Shown here piece by piece: positions 34,023 to 43,060 of a stretch of DNA of 64,000 nucleotides (its first letter is position 1; every line of letters begins with the position of its first letter). Made by a program: the position numbers and the translations under genes. The DNA is from Dysgonomonas sp. 521 (GTDB lineage Bacteria > Bacteroidota > Bacteroidia > Bacteroidales > Dysgonomonadaceae). The stretch lies in contig NZ_QVMO01000012.1 in assembly GCF_010501055.1 (NCBI RefSeq), positions 52,818-116,817 on the forward strand. Direction: 5' to 3'. The notes below the pieces were generated by a model. The model did no database searches. It was given only the letters and a program-made list of their open reading frames with translations, and had not been told where the DNA came from.

Positions 34023-34757
34023 CCATATTTTCCATGCCGCGCGTGCCTGAAGTTCCAGCATTTCGGCGCCATTCTTAGTGGCAGCGCCATTCTCCCTGCC
34101 TAATCTTAAGAATCTTGTCTCAGCCGGATTGTAAACAAGGTCGTACAGCAGATGCTTACTGTTTATCAAATCATACGGAATGTCTGGTGCCTCTTCTACA
34201 TTGGGATAGGTGCCCAGTGGGGACGCATTGATGATTACTGTATACTCATCCATCACTTCTTTGTTGATATCCGTATATGATATCCGGCCTTTGGCGGGAG
34301 TGCGTGAAACATACATCCACCCTATTCCCAGATTCTGTAATCCTCCCTGCACGGCTTTCGACGCGCCGCCCGTACCCAATATAAGGGCTTTGCGGTGTAT
34401 ATCCCTGTTGATTAGCGGCGCGATAGAATCCTGAAAGCCAATAATATCGGAGTTGAACCCTATCAGGCTGACGTTGTCCCCGTCACGGACAACTTTTATG
34501 ACATTCACTGCGCCTATTTCTCTGGTTCGCGGGTCGAGGCCGGTAAGGAATGGGATGACTTTTTCTTTGTAAGGGATGGTGACATTGAATCCTTTCAGTG
34601 TAGGATAACTGTCCACAATCTCGGGGAAATGGGAAATGTCAGGAATTTCAAAGTTCAGGTACTCAGCATCGATGCCTTCCTTTTCAAATTTTTCGGTAAA
34701 GAACTTCTTCGAAAAAGAGTGTTTCAGGGGATAGCCTATAATTCCATAAGTGTCCAT
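34014..34757 (-). CDS. aroE: Shikimate dehydrogenase
   Basis: NADPH-dependent reduction of 3-dehydroshikimate in aromatic amino acid synthesis; 247 residues, on the short side but complete. Shikimate-binding GYPLKHSFSKKF (8-19), catalytic K64 in GFNVTIPYKEK and D104 in GFNSDIIG, the nucleotide loop LGTGGASKAV, and the NASPLGTYP and NGAEMLELQARAAW motifs are all present. The final residues W-N-G and the stop codon match the inner part of an A-type repeat end (GGAACGGATAAAATTTAAAC), so the C-terminus appears to have been replaced or trimmed by a repeat. It is 24 bp downstream of a Skp-like gene. Confidence 0.95.
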   Translation of the reverse strand: MDTYGIIGYPLKHSFSKKFFTEKFEKEGIDAEYLNFEIPDISHFPEIVDSYPTLKGFNVTIPYKEKVIPFLTGLDPRTREIGAVNVIKVVRDGDNVSLIGFNSDIIGFQDSIAPLINRDIHRKALILGTGGASKAVQGGLQNLGIGWMYVSRTPAKGRISYTDINKEVMDEYTVIINASPLGTYPNVEEAPDIPYDLINSKHLLYDLVYNPAETRFLRLGRENGAATKNGAEMLELQARAAWKIWNG

Positions 34758-34781
34758 AACGCAATGTTTATTATTCTCCGT

Positions 34782-35342
34782 TTAGTTATCTTGAGGTTCA
34801 GGTTTGAAGCGGCTGTTGAGAAGGTCTATTACCTTTTGTGTAATATTATAACCATCCTTGGCCAGCAGTATATTGTCCATTCCTGTATTGCTGAATATTA
34901 TCTGATAGCCCGAAGTCTTGTTTATCTCTTTCAGTGCATGCCTTACCGAATCAGCTATCTGTGCATTCACTCTTTTTTGTCCGATAGCTAAATCTTCCTG
35001 TACCTTTAGGCTTTCTGTTTGAAGGTCTGTTTCCATCTTCCGGAGGCGCTCCGCTTCGGCCTCTGCTCTCTCTACAGTAAGAAAAGCATTGTCGTTTATC
35101 CTTTTCTGAAAGACAGCTATTTCGGTTTCAAACCGTTGTTGTTTTTGAGCAAGGGCGGTGTTCGAACTGTTATATTTTTCCATCAGCGCGTTATTTTCGC
35201 TCTTTGCAAAGTTATACTTTGTTACTAACGAATCGATGTCTACATAGGCTATAGGCAGCAATCCGGTTTCCTGCACTGTTTGGGAAAATAGCGCATTCAC
35301 TGAGAAAAGAAGGATGATAAGGAGAACGATTTGTTTTTTCAT
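34782..35342 (-). CDS. Skp/OmpH-like periplasmic chaperone, copy 1
   Basis: 186 residues. Signal peptide MKKQIVLLIILLFSVNALFSQ, then the Skp body domain strand GLLPIAYVDIDSL and a long charged coiled-coil arm (about 45-135) rich in E, K, Q and R, then the closing segment SGYQIIFSNTGMDNILLAKDGYNITQKVIDLLN. Skp holds unfolded outer-membrane proteins in the periplasm. A paralogue lies just upstream, but a terminator-like hairpin separates the two, so they may be expressed differently. aroE follows in the same direction. Confidence 0.9.
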   Translation of the reverse strand: MKKQIVLLIILLFSVNALFSQTVQETGLLPIAYVDIDSLVTKYNFAKSENNALMEKYNSSNTALAQKQQRFETEIAVFQKRINDNAFLTVERAEAEAERLRKMETDLQTESLKVQEDLAIGQKRVNAQIADSVRHALKEINKTSGYQIIFSNTGMDNILLAKDGYNITQKVIDLLNSRFKPEPQDN

Positions 35343-35387
35343 GTAGCGTAGGGATGTATTTTAGGTTAATAAAATCTCCATAATACA

Positions 35388-35425
35388 AAAAATAGGATAA
35401 CCCAATAAAGTGTTACCCTATTTCT
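35388..35425 (-). terminator. Terminator between the two Skp-like genes
   Basis: AATAGGATAACCC and GTGTTACCCTATT form an imperfect stem. On the minus strand it is followed by a run of T. It lies after the longer Skp-like gene. Confidence 0.6.
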
Positions 35426-35439
35426 ATATTGTTATCCGA

Positions 35440-36060
35440 TTATTTAGATGCTTCCGGTTGTTTGTAACGGCTGTTCAAAAGGTCGATAACCTTTTGTGTA
35501 ATATCATGGCCGTCTTTAGCAAACAGCACATTGTCCATGCCAGTGTTGCTCAATATCATCTGGTAATTGGCCGCATTGTTTATCTCTTTCAGTATCAGCT
35601 TTAGCGAGTCGCCCATCTGGCTGCTTACTCTTTGCTGCTCTACCATATAGTCTTCCTGCAGTTTCTGAGCCATTCTGTGAAGATCTGATTCCAGCTTCTG
35701 GATGCGGGCAGCTTCCTGCTGCGCCCTTTCCTGGCTTAAGAATGCATTATTCTGTACTTTACGTTGAAATTCTGCAGCTTCAGACTCCAACTGTCTTTGC
35801 TTTTGAGTAAGTGTGGCATTTGAGCTGTTATACTTTTTCATCAACGCGTCATTCGCGTCTTTCGCATAGTTGTAGTTTATCAGCAGCGAATCTATGTTTA
35901 CATAGGCTATGGGCAATACTCCTGTAGAGTCTCCTTCTGTAAATTTCAAAGAATTACCATTATCTCCTGTGTTTCCCCTATTAGATGTGAAAAATAAAAT
36001 GAAAAGGACTATTATTGCAACTGCAAGAACGCCATTAATAATATAAGAAATATTCTTCAT
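35440..36060 (-). CDS. Skp/OmpH-like periplasmic chaperone, copy 2
   Basis: 206 residues, clearly paralogous to the next gene downstream (shared YNSSN-LTQKQ, the coiled arm and SNTGMDNVLFAKDGHDITQKVIDLLNSR). Instead of a cleaved signal it has an uncleaved-looking N-terminal helix (YIINGVLAVAIIVLFILFF, about 5-24) and a short linker, so it may stay anchored in the inner membrane with the chaperone arms in the periplasm. A TATCTTTG -7 element is 88 bp upstream. The two versions, one soluble and one anchored, may divide the work. Confidence 0.88.
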   Translation of the reverse strand: MKNISYIINGVLAVAIIVLFILFFTSNRGNTGDNGNSLKFTEGDSTGVLPIAYVNIDSLLINYNYAKDANDALMKKYNSSNATLTQKQRQLESEAAEFQRKVQNNAFLSQERAQQEAARIQKLESDLHRMAQKLQEDYMVEQQRVSSQMGDSLKLILKEINNAANYQMILSNTGMDNVLFAKDGHDITQKVIDLLNSRYKQPEASK

Positions 36061-36147
36061 TTAATAATACATTTAGTTAATCTACCCTATAGCATAAAAA
36101 AACACAAGTGCAGGTTCTAAATACACTTATGTTTTAAAACGACTTGG

Positions 36148-36155
36148 CAAAGATA
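36148..36155 (-). promoter_or_regulatory. Candidate -7 element for the anchored Skp-like gene
   Basis: TATCTTTG on the minus strand about 88 bp upstream of the ATG, in the region shared with the divergent pepD gene. Confidence 0.35.
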
Positions 36156-36280
36156 TATCTTTATGTTAAAACAACATCACATTTAAACCTTTAAAAGTTG
36201 TAAAAAAATTGCTTTTTAAGCTATATCTCTCTAATTTTAGATGTTATTATAAGAACAAAGTAATAATTAATAAATAAAAA

Positions 36281-37738
36281 ATGACTATTAAAGATTTAAA
36301 ACCGAGTGGTATATGGAATTATTTTTATGAAATAACCCAGATTCCAAGGCCTTCGAAGAAGGAAGAAAAAATAATTGCATATCTCCTTGAGTTCGCAAAA
36401 AAACACAACCTTGAGGTAAAAAAAGACGATGCAGGTAATGTTTTGATCACAAAACCGGCTACAAAAGGAAAAGAAAATCTTCCTACAGTCATCCTGCAAG
36501 GCCATGTGGATATGGTGTGCGAGAAGAATAGCGGTACCAAACACGATTTTGACAAAGACCCTATAGAAACCTATGTGGACGGAGACTGGCTGAAAGCGAA
36601 AGGCACTACGCTGGGCGCAGACAACGGCATGGGAATGGCTGCCGCTCTGGCTATACTGGCTTCGGATACGATAGAGCATGGCAAACTGGAATGCCTGTTT
36701 ACCGTAGACGAAGAAACAGGCCTGACCGGAGCTTATGCCCTTGGAAAAGACTTCCTTAACGGGGATATACTTATCAATCTGGATACAGAGGAAGAAGGCG
36801 AAATATATATAGGATGCGCGGGTGGTAAAATCACTACCGTCACTTTTACGTATAAGAAAGAAGATGTTCCTGCCAATTATTTCTGGTTCAAGGTTCAGGT
36901 AAACGGGCTGAATGGAGGACACTCAGGATCGGAAATACACAAAGGGCTGGGCAATGCCAATAAGGTACTCAACCGTTACCTGTGGGCGCTGAGCAGAAAA
37001 TATAAGCTGGCTGTGGCCGAAATAGACGGGGGGAACCTGCATAACGCCATAGCCCGTGAGGCTTATGCTATTGCAGGTGTTCCGTACGGGGACAAAGAGC
37101 ATGTGATTGTAGAACTGAACACTTTAGCTCCTGATATAGAAGCGGAACTGAAAGCTGTAGACCCGAATGTGAAGATGACGGTGGCGTCTACAGATGCTCC
37201 TTCCTTTGTTATTGATAAGGATACGACAATCAATCTGCTGAACGGGATCTATGCTTGTCCTCACGGCGTATTGGCTATGAGCCATGAAATACCGGGGCTG
37301 GTGGAAACTTCTACGAATCTGGCTTCGGTAAAAATGAAGGATGACAACAAGATTGTTATTACTACAAGCCAGCGCAGTTCGACTAACTCGCTGAAAGACG
37401 ATGCCGGAAATATTGTCAACGCGGTATTTACACTGGCTAAAGCGGAGGTGGTTCATTCTGCCGGATATCCGGGCTGGAAACCGAATCCTGACTCTAAGGT
37501 GCTGGCTGTGGCTAAGAAGGCTTACAAAGACCTGTTTGGCAAAGACGCTGAGATCATGGCGATACATGCCGGGCTTGAGTGCGGCTTGTTTCTCGAAAAA
37601 TATCCGCATCTGGATATGATCTCATGTGGCCCTACCATCAGGAACGCGCATTCGCCTGAGGAGCAGATCGAAATAGCTTCTGTAGAGAAGTGGTGGGTTT
37701 TCTTGCTGGAAACATTGAAAAACATCCCTGCAAAATAG
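36281..37738 (+). CDS. pepD: Aminoacyl-histidine dipeptidase (M20C)
   Basis: Dizinc dipeptidase (PepD/carnosinase type) of 485 residues that cleaves Xaa-His and other dipeptides; cytosolic. The metal ligands and catalytic residues are visible: H75 and D77 in LQGHVDMVCE, D114 in LGADNGMGMA, E144/E145 in TVDEETGLTG, D173 in NLDTEEEGE and the histidine in GPTIRNAHSPEEQ near the end. The lid domain has LNGGHSGSEIHKGLGNA. It is divergent from the Skp-like genes and followed by a B-type repeat. Confidence 0.95.
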   Translation: MTIKDLKPSGIWNYFYEITQIPRPSKKEEKIIAYLLEFAKKHNLEVKKDDAGNVLITKPATKGKENLPTVILQGHVDMVCEKNSGTKHDFDKDPIETYVDGDWLKAKGTTLGADNGMGMAAALAILASDTIEHGKLECLFTVDEETGLTGAYALGKDFLNGDILINLDTEEEGEIYIGCAGGKITTVTFTYKKEDVPANYFWFKVQVNGLNGGHSGSEIHKGLGNANKVLNRYLWALSRKYKLAVAEIDGGNLHNAIAREAYAIAGVPYGDKEHVIVELNTLAPDIEAELKAVDPNVKMTVASTDAPSFVIDKDTTINLLNGIYACPHGVLAMSHEIPGLVETSTNLASVKMKDDNKIVITTSQRSSTNSLKDDAGNIVNAVFTLAKAEVVHSAGYPGWKPNPDSKVLAVAKKAYKDLFGKDAEIMAIHAGLECGLFLEKYPHLDMISCGPTIRNAHSPEEQIEIASVEKWWVFLLETLKNIPAK

Positions 37739-37750
37739 TATTTTTTGATA

Positions 37751-37986
37751 AGAGCCTGTTTAAATTTTAGCGAAAATTTTTATTACAGGTTCAGGTCAAT
37801 AGTTCTTAGCAATTTTTTTAGGCTCTTTTTAGCGTCTTTTTGGCTCCGCCGATTTTCAATTCCCTTTTTACTCTTGGTTTAGCCCGCTAATTAGCTCCGC
37901 TGACCGTTGGTTCGGCTAGCAAAAATGATAAAATACATCTAAAAATAGCTATAAAAAAGATTTGCTATAAAATTTAAACAGACTCT
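37751..37986. repeat. B-type palindromic element, copy B3 (enlarged core)
   Basis: 236 bp with the same ends as B1. The core is longer by about 40 bp: GTCTTTTTGGCTCCGCCGAT and TTAGCTCCGCTGACCGTTGG are added on either side of the TTTAGCCCGCTAA loop. It lies just after pepD. Confidence 0.85.
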
Positions 37987-38159
37987 TAATAATTTGTCTA
38001 TATAATAGGCACTTGAAATATATAAGGTAACAAAATGTGAACATCTTAAAAAAGTGTTACATTTGTTACCTTTGTTACCTTTTAGAAAGGGAAGAAAAGT
38101 AACAGGATATAAATAGGATAAAACTGTCACTTTTGTCACTTTTTAGTTAAAAGACGGTT

Positions 38160-38885
38160 ATGAGTAAAATGAAGATAGAGATATGGTCGGACATTGCCTG
38201 CCCATATTGTTACATAGGAAAACGGAAGCTGGAAAAAGCCCTGGAGCAATTTCCTCACAGCGATAGTGTTGAACTGGTATGGCACAGCTACGAATTAGAC
38301 CCCGATTTGCCAAAGAAGGCCACCTCACAGTCTATATACAGTTATTTCGCAAAAAAGTACGAAATGACCGAAGACGAGGCGCGTGCGACACAGTCCAATG
38401 TGGCAAAGCTGGCAAAAGAAGCCGGCTTGAATTATGACTTTGACAATCTGGTCGTTGCCAATACTTCCGATGCTTTGCGCCTGATAAAGCTTGCGGATGA
38501 ATCGAGCCTGGCTACAGAAGCAGAAGAAGTGCTTTTCGATGCCTATTTTATCAAAGGTCTGGATATCAGCGACCACAAGGTGTTGGTTCGGCTGGGTGTA
38601 CAGATAGGGCTGCAAGAAGATGATATACAGAAAATGCTGGATAGCGACCAGTATCGTGCAGATATAAAGAAAGATGTAGAGTTTAGCGAAAATGAGCTGA
38701 ATCTTGAATATATCCCTTTCTACCTGTTCAATAATAAACAGATTGTACAGGGCTCTATCCCGCCGGAAGAATACCTGAAGGTATTGAACGAAGCGTATGC
38801 CGAATGGGAGAAGGATGGCGTTTCGTCCGAAAGGGGAGACATTATATCAGGCCAGTCGTGCTCGATAGACGGGGTGTGCAGTTAG
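38160..38885 (+). CDS. DsbA family oxidoreductase (FrnE type)
   Basis: 241 residues, no signal peptide, so cytosolic. A thioredoxin fold with the redox motif C14-P-Y-C17 in SDIACPYCYIGKRKLE and an inserted helical domain (YEMTEDEARATQSNVAKLAK to the ANTSDALRLIKLA segment), the signature of the FrnE/2-hydroxychromene-isomerase-like group. Such proteins are linked to disulfide or thiol stress; the substrate is unknown. Two further cysteines lie near the C-terminus (GQSCSIDGVCS). It appears monocistronic; the upstream 170 bp have GTTACCTTTGTTACC repeats. Confidence 0.92.
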   Translation: MSKMKIEIWSDIACPYCYIGKRKLEKALEQFPHSDSVELVWHSYELDPDLPKKATSQSIYSYFAKKYEMTEDEARATQSNVAKLAKEAGLNYDFDNLVVANTSDALRLIKLADESSLATEAEEVLFDAYFIKGLDISDHKVLVRLGVQIGLQEDDIQKMLDSDQYRADIKKDVEFSENELNLEYIPFYLFNNKQIVQGSIPPEEYLKVLNEAYAEWEKDGVSSERGDIISGQSCSIDGVCS

Positions 38886-38962
38886 ATTGGAAGTTTTTGC
38901 TGATAATTGTAGGAGGGCATGCAAAAAATTAAAAAAGAGTAAAATGGTAATCCGTCTTAATA

Positions 38963-39110
38963 CCTAACCCCTCCCCACCTCCGGTGGTACTCCCCTTCTG
39001 CGAGGGGAGAGCTCTGGTTTTTCATCCTTGGCTAAAATTCCAAACAAACGATGGAAAGCCAGCGATTGTCCCCTTTTGATAAAGGGGACGAGCGAAGCGG
39101 AGGGGTTAGG
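38963..39110. repeat. GC-rich palindromic repeat (CCTAACCCCTCC type)
   Basis: Outer arms CCTAACCCCTCC and GGAGGGGTTAGG, with inner CTCCCC...GGGGAG and GTCCCCTTTT...AAAGGGGAC hairpins. Non-coding; related to the repeats at 5.5, 6.8 and 12.8 kb. Confidence 0.8.
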
Positions 39111-39154
39111 TAAGATACTCATCAGGTATAAATACGGATTTCATAAAGAGTAAT

Positions 39155-39235
39155 TGTCATTGCGGGCTTGCCCCGCAATCCCCTCATAATCAATTCTGGG
39201 TTCTTTGAGGATTCCGTGTCAAGCATGGAATGACA
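39155..39235. repeat. TGTCATTGCGGGC-type hairpin
   Basis: TGTCATTGCGGG at one end faces GGAATGACA at the other, with TGCGGGCTTGCCCCGCA as an inner hairpin. Related in its ends to 58095-58168. Confidence 0.6.
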
Positions 39236-39308
39236 GACTTTTGTCAGAACTTCGATATAATGGAATTTAATAAACGGACGAATGTTATTTACCCCTACTA
39301 AAAATAGT

Positions 39309-39316
39309 TACCTTTG
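39309..39316 (+). promoter_or_regulatory. Candidate -7 element for the beta-helix lipoprotein gene
   Basis: TACCTTTG 26 bp upstream of the ATG; no convincing TTTG at -33. GTTACCTTTGTTAC repeats also occur upstream of the FrnE-type gene, so this may be repeat sequence rather than a promoter. Confidence 0.25.
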
Positions 39317-39342
39317 TTACTTTTTAAGAAACATACACAATT

Positions 39343-40770
39343 ATGAATCATCCTGTACCTCGAAAATCATTGCTAAATATATTCCTCTCACTTATCTTTT
39401 GCCTGGCACTTTTCAATGCATGCCAGGACAGTGATGATTTTTCGTCCGATAAGAATTTGTCGTTGACATTTTCTACCGAGACTATCGGCTTCGATACTGT
39501 TTTTACGACAATCGGTTCCGCAACGCGGCAATTCAAGATTTATAACAGGAACAGCAACTCCCTGACGATAGAATCCATAGAGCTGGTGGGGGCGGCAAAT
39601 AGCGGTTTCCGTATGAATATAGACGGAAGGGGGGGTGCGAAACTCACGAATGTGGATATACTGAAAAAGGATAGCCTGTATGGCTTTATTGAACTGACCG
39701 TTGACCCCACTAATAGCAAAAACCCTGTGATAATAAAGGATTCGATACGCTTCACGGTGAATGGTAATGTGCAGTATGTACGGTTGGAGGCGATAGGGCA
39801 GGACGTATATATATGGAAAGATAAAGTAGTCACTGCCGATTCGGTAATAACCGGAGATAAGCCACTGCTTATATATAATACACTGACGGTAAACAAGGGT
39901 GTGAACCTGACCGTAGAAAAAGGGACTACCTTCTTCCTGCGAAACAACGCGGTCATTGATATTTACGGCACTATTACTGCCAATGGGGGGCGGGGCGAGC
40001 CGGTCGTATTCAGGGGCAGCCGTTTCGATAATATAGAGGGAGACATTCCCTACGACAACGCGCCGGGGCAATGGATGGGAATAGTTGTCCATCCCGACAG
40101 CTATAATAATAGTTTCAACAATGTTATAATAAAGAACGCGATCAGGGGACTGACATTTTCAGAATCCGACACCCAATATAAAAAAGCCGACTTGAAGAGC
40201 ACCATCGTGCAGAATACGTCCGAATACGGATTGTTGGCTGTAAACTGTAATATCGATGTAGAAAACAGCCTGTTTGCCAATTCGAAAGGCGCGCCTGTGG
40301 CATTACAGGGCGGAAGTTATTCTTTCCTGCATTGTACACTGGCTAATTACTACCGATGGTCGGCACGGCAGATGGAATGCCTTGTGGTTGGTAATTCGTA
40401 TGAGGGGAAAAGCTATGCTTTGAATAAGTGTGACTTTATAAATTCCATTATATACGGTTCGGCTATGGACGAATTATACCTGAGCGGTACCGGTTCGGCC
40501 GCGTATGATTACATGTTTCGCAACTGCCTGATAAAAACGCCGGAGCAAACCAGCAACCACTTTGAGAATACAATATGGGATACCGACCCTTTATTCCTGG
40601 ATTTGAATAGCGATGGTATCTATGCTTACAGTTTTGGGCTACAGGCGTCCTCGCCTGCTATCGACAAAGCGGATAAGGCTTATTCATCACAGGTTCCGCT
40701 CGACTTGAACGGGCGCTCCCGCCTGTCGGATTCCAGGCCGGATATAGGCTGCTATGAGTGGGCTGAGTAG
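39343..40770 (+). CDS. Parallel beta-helix lipoprotein
   Basis: 475 residues, lipobox at C27 (ALFNACQDSD) with acidic residues after it, so probably on the outer membrane. Residues 35-140 form an immunoglobulin-like domain (FDTVFTTIGSATRQFKIYN), then right-handed beta-helix coils (about 170-420) with repeated short V/I-N-S segments such as NVIIKNAIRGLTF and YSFLHCTLANYY, ending in the motif SSPAIDKADKAYSS...DLNGRSRLSDSRPDIGCYEW found in beta-helix proteins with an anchor-Q type end. Such folds bind or cut polysaccharides, but no catalytic residues can be named. It overlaps the next gene by 17 bp. Confidence 0.85.
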   Translation: MNHPVPRKSLLNIFLSLIFCLALFNACQDSDDFSSDKNLSLTFSTETIGFDTVFTTIGSATRQFKIYNRNSNSLTIESIELVGAANSGFRMNIDGRGGAKLTNVDILKKDSLYGFIELTVDPTNSKNPVIIKDSIRFTVNGNVQYVRLEAIGQDVYIWKDKVVTADSVITGDKPLLIYNTLTVNKGVNLTVEKGTTFFLRNNAVIDIYGTITANGGRGEPVVFRGSRFDNIEGDIPYDNAPGQWMGIVVHPDSYNNSFNNVIIKNAIRGLTFSESDTQYKKADLKSTIVQNTSEYGLLAVNCNIDVENSLFANSKGAPVALQGGSYSFLHCTLANYYRWSARQMECLVVGNSYEGKSYALNKCDFINSIIYGSAMDELYLSGTGSAAYDYMFRNCLIKTPEQTSNHFENTIWDTDPLFLDLNSDGIYAYSFGLQASSPAIDKADKAYSSQVPLDLNGRSRLSDSRPDIGCYEWAE

Positions 40771-41788
40771 GCGGTTGCGCTTGCTAGCCTTTCTGTGGCT
40801 ATTGCTGTTGCCCCTTGTGGCGCAGGAGAATTTCCGCGTGATGTTCTACAATGCCGAAAACCTGTATGATATAAAAGATAACCCGCATACGGATGACGAC
40901 GACTTTACCCCTGACGGGCAGCTGCATTGGACAAAGTTCAGGTATTGGCAGAAGCTGGAAAATGTAAGCAAGGTAATATCCTCGGTAGGGGAAGGTTATC
41001 CTCCGGCTTTGGTAGGACTGTGCGAAGTGGAGAATGATTCCGTGCTTTTCGACCTGACACGGAAGTCCTCGCTACAAAGACATAAGTATGAATATGTTAT
41101 AACCTGTTCAGGGGATCGGCGCGGTTCCAATATAGCCCTGCTATACCAGCGCGACCAGATGAAGATGGTGAGCAAGAAGTCATATACTCCTTTATCGGAT
41201 AATCCGGCAAAGCCTACCCGCGATATATTGCATGTTACAGGCCGTGTGGTGAATGGGGGGATACTGGATATATTCATCTGCCACTTCCCTTCACGTTCCG
41301 AAGGGATTAAGAAGACAAGGCCTTACCGTATAAGGTGCGCCGGACTGTTGAAGCAAAAGGCCGATAGCATCTTCCGTATCCGTAAGCAGGCGAATATTAT
41401 CATTATGGGAGACTTCAACGATTACCCGGATGACATAAGTATGTCTCAAACCCTGAAAGGGCAAAGTATAGAATCAGGGATAGCATCCCGGTCTCTGTAT
41501 AACCTTTTCTATCACAAGATAAAGGAGAAGGATGCAGGTTCGTACAAATACAGGGGTAAATGGGGTTTTATAGACCAGTTTGTTGTAAGTGGGAACCTGT
41601 TGGACGAATCCCGGAAGGTTTCTGTGAAAGACAGTGCCGCGCATATCTTTTCAGCCGGTTTCTTATTAGAGAAAGATAATGAAAAGTATGGCGGACAAAA
41701 GCCATTCAGGACATATTCGGGATGGAAGTACCTCGGAGGATACAGCGACCACCTGCCTATATATATCGATTTATTGATAAAACCCTGA
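40754..41788 (+). CDS. Endonuclease/exonuclease/phosphatase-fold protein, secreted
   Basis: 344 residues with a signal peptide (RLLAFLWLLLLPLVAQ). The EEP fold is marked by VMFYNAENLYD, GLCEVEND (metal-binding Glu), IIMGDFNDYPDD (catalytic Asp/Asn), WGFIDQFVVS and the final catalytic YSDHLPIYID. The family hydrolyses phosphodiesters of nucleic acids, lipids or inositols; the secreted Bacteroidetes members are uncharacterised. The start lies inside the end of the beta-helix lipoprotein gene (17 bp overlap), so the two are co-expressed. It converges on the MarR gene with one base between the stop codons. Confidence 0.9.
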   Translation: MSGLSRRLRLLAFLWLLLLPLVAQENFRVMFYNAENLYDIKDNPHTDDDDFTPDGQLHWTKFRYWQKLENVSKVISSVGEGYPPALVGLCEVENDSVLFDLTRKSSLQRHKYEYVITCSGDRRGSNIALLYQRDQMKMVSKKSYTPLSDNPAKPTRDILHVTGRVVNGGILDIFICHFPSRSEGIKKTRPYRIRCAGLLKQKADSIFRIRKQANIIIMGDFNDYPDDISMSQTLKGQSIESGIASRSLYNLFYHKIKEKDAGSYKYRGKWGFIDQFVVSGNLLDESRKVSVKDSAAHIFSAGFLLEKDNEKYGGQKPFRTYSGWKYLGGYSDHLPIYIDLLIKP

Positions 41789-41789
41789 A

Positions 41790-42263
41790 CTATCTGTCCT
41801 CCAGCGCTAAGCTGATGTTGCCAAAAACGGCTGCCAGCAACGTCCTGACCTGTTTCAGCCCCTCTATATCTATACCTGCAAGCGCTGAGTCCATTGTCTC
41901 CAGAACTGCTTTGTTGGCTCTTTCTTTTATCAACTTGCCCTGTTCGGTCAGGAAGATAATGTTTGAACGCCGGTCGCTTGTCGATGCGTTGCGGTACACA
42001 AGATTCTGTTTGGCTAGGTTGTCTATCAGTCGAGTCATGCTCGGCTTGTCCTTGAATGTCGAGTTACACAACGTTTGCTGGGTAACGCCGTCTTCGCGCC
42101 AAAGAAAAGCCAGCACTGTCCATTGTTCGGGTGTGATGTCGAGGTTCTCCTTTCTGAAATTCCTGTACATCATCCTGTTTATGGCCATCGATACTTTTCC
42201 GTTGATAATCGGGAATATTAAGTCTAAATCCTGATTTAAATCTAATGCTTCTTCATTTTCCAT
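41790..42263 (-). CDS. MarR family transcriptional regulator
   Basis: 157 residues starting at MENEEALDLNQDLD; an upstream ATG would add 13 residues. A winged helix with RENLDITPEQWTVLAFLWRED, the recognition helix SMTRLIDNLAKQNLV and the wing RNASTSDRRSNIIFLTEQG matches MarR proteins, dimeric repressors often controlling efflux or stress genes. The adjacent genes do not reveal its target. It is divergent from the rpsF operon and convergent with the EEP gene. Confidence 0.92.
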   Translation of the reverse strand: MENEEALDLNQDLDLIFPIINGKVSMAINRMMYRNFRKENLDITPEQWTVLAFLWREDGVTQQTLCNSTFKDKPSMTRLIDNLAKQNLVYRNASTSDRRSNIIFLTEQGKLIKERANKAVLETMDSALAGIDIEGLKQVRTLLAAVFGNISLALEDR

Positions 42264-42339
42264 GTATACTGTTCTCTGATTTTCATTACAAATGTAAGAC
42301 AAGAAGTCCGTAAGTCCAACATTTTTTCAGGCTTTAGCA

Positions 42340-42370
42340 TTTGTTATATTAATAAAAAAAACTATCTTTG
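42340..42370 (+). promoter_or_regulatory. Promoter of the rpsF-rpsR-rplI operon
   Basis: TTTG at 42340-42343, exactly 19 nt, then TATCTTTG at 42363-42370. This is a full match to the Bacteroidetes vegetative promoter. Transcription would begin about 40 nt upstream of the rpsF start. Confidence 0.8.
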
Positions 42371-42417
42371 CACCTCATTTGAAAAAATGATATGTTTAAT
42401 TTATAATTAATTAATTT

Positions 42418-42774
42418 ATGAACAATTACGAAACCGTTTTCATTTTGACTCCCGTTTTGTCTGATGTACAGATGAAGGAAGCGGTAGAAAAATTCAAGAC
42501 TCTTTTGGTTAACGAAGGTGCCAAAATAGCCAATGAAGAAAACTGGGGACTTCGCAAATTGGCTTATCCAATTCAGAAGAAATCTACCGGTTTTTATGCG
42601 ATGTTAGAGTTCGAAGCTGACCCTGCTGTTATCGCTAAACTTGAAGTGAACTTCCGCCGCGACGAACGAGTAATCCGTTTCCTGACTTTCCGTCAAGACA
42701 AATTTGCTCACGAATATGCGTTGAAGAGAAGAAATTTAAGATCATCTAAAAAAGAAGAAGTAAAGGAGAATTAA
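42418..42774 (+). CDS. rpsF: 30S ribosomal protein S6
   Basis: 118 residues; a small-subunit ribosomal protein that pairs with S18 on the platform. The N-terminus [16 protein letters not shown], the middle [27 protein letters not shown] and the strand [13 protein letters not shown] are characteristic. It is first in the conserved rpsF-rpsR-rplI operon, 3 bp ahead of rpsR. Confidence 0.98.
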   Translation: MNNYETVFILTPVLSDVQMKEAVEKFKTLLVNEGAKIANEENWGLRKLAYPIQKKSTGFYAMLEFEADPAVIAKLEVNFRRDERVIRFLTFRQDKFAHEYALKRRNLRSSKKEEVKEN

Positions 42775-42777
42775 GCT

Positions 42778-43044
42778 ATGGCACAACAATCAGAAATCAG
42801 ATATTTGACTCCGCCTTCAGTGGATGTAAAGAAAAAGAAATACTGCCGTTTCAAGAAAAACGGTATCAAGTATATCGATTATAAAGACCCTGAGTTTTTA
42901 AAGAAATTCCTGAACGAGCAAGGTAAGATTCTTCCTCGCCGTATTACAGGAACATCATTGAAATTCCAACGTCGTGTTGCACAAGCAGTGAAAAGAGCTC
43001 GCCATTTGGCTTTGCTTCCTTACGTAACAGACTTAATGAAATAA
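42778..43044 (+). CDS. rpsR: 30S ribosomal protein S18
   Basis: 88 residues; binds next to S6 on the 30S platform. The typical [20 protein letters not shown] and [29 protein letters not shown] are present. A single cysteine ([10 protein letters not shown]) in the N-terminal region means this copy does not carry the four-cysteine zinc form. It sits between rpsF and rplI. Confidence 0.98.
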   Translation: MAQQSEIRYLTPPSVDVKKKKYCRFKKNGIKYIDYKDPEFLKKFLNEQGKILPRRITGTSLKFQRRVAQAVKRARHLALLPYVTDLMK

Positions 43045-43060
43045 AAAGGAGGAGTAAGAA

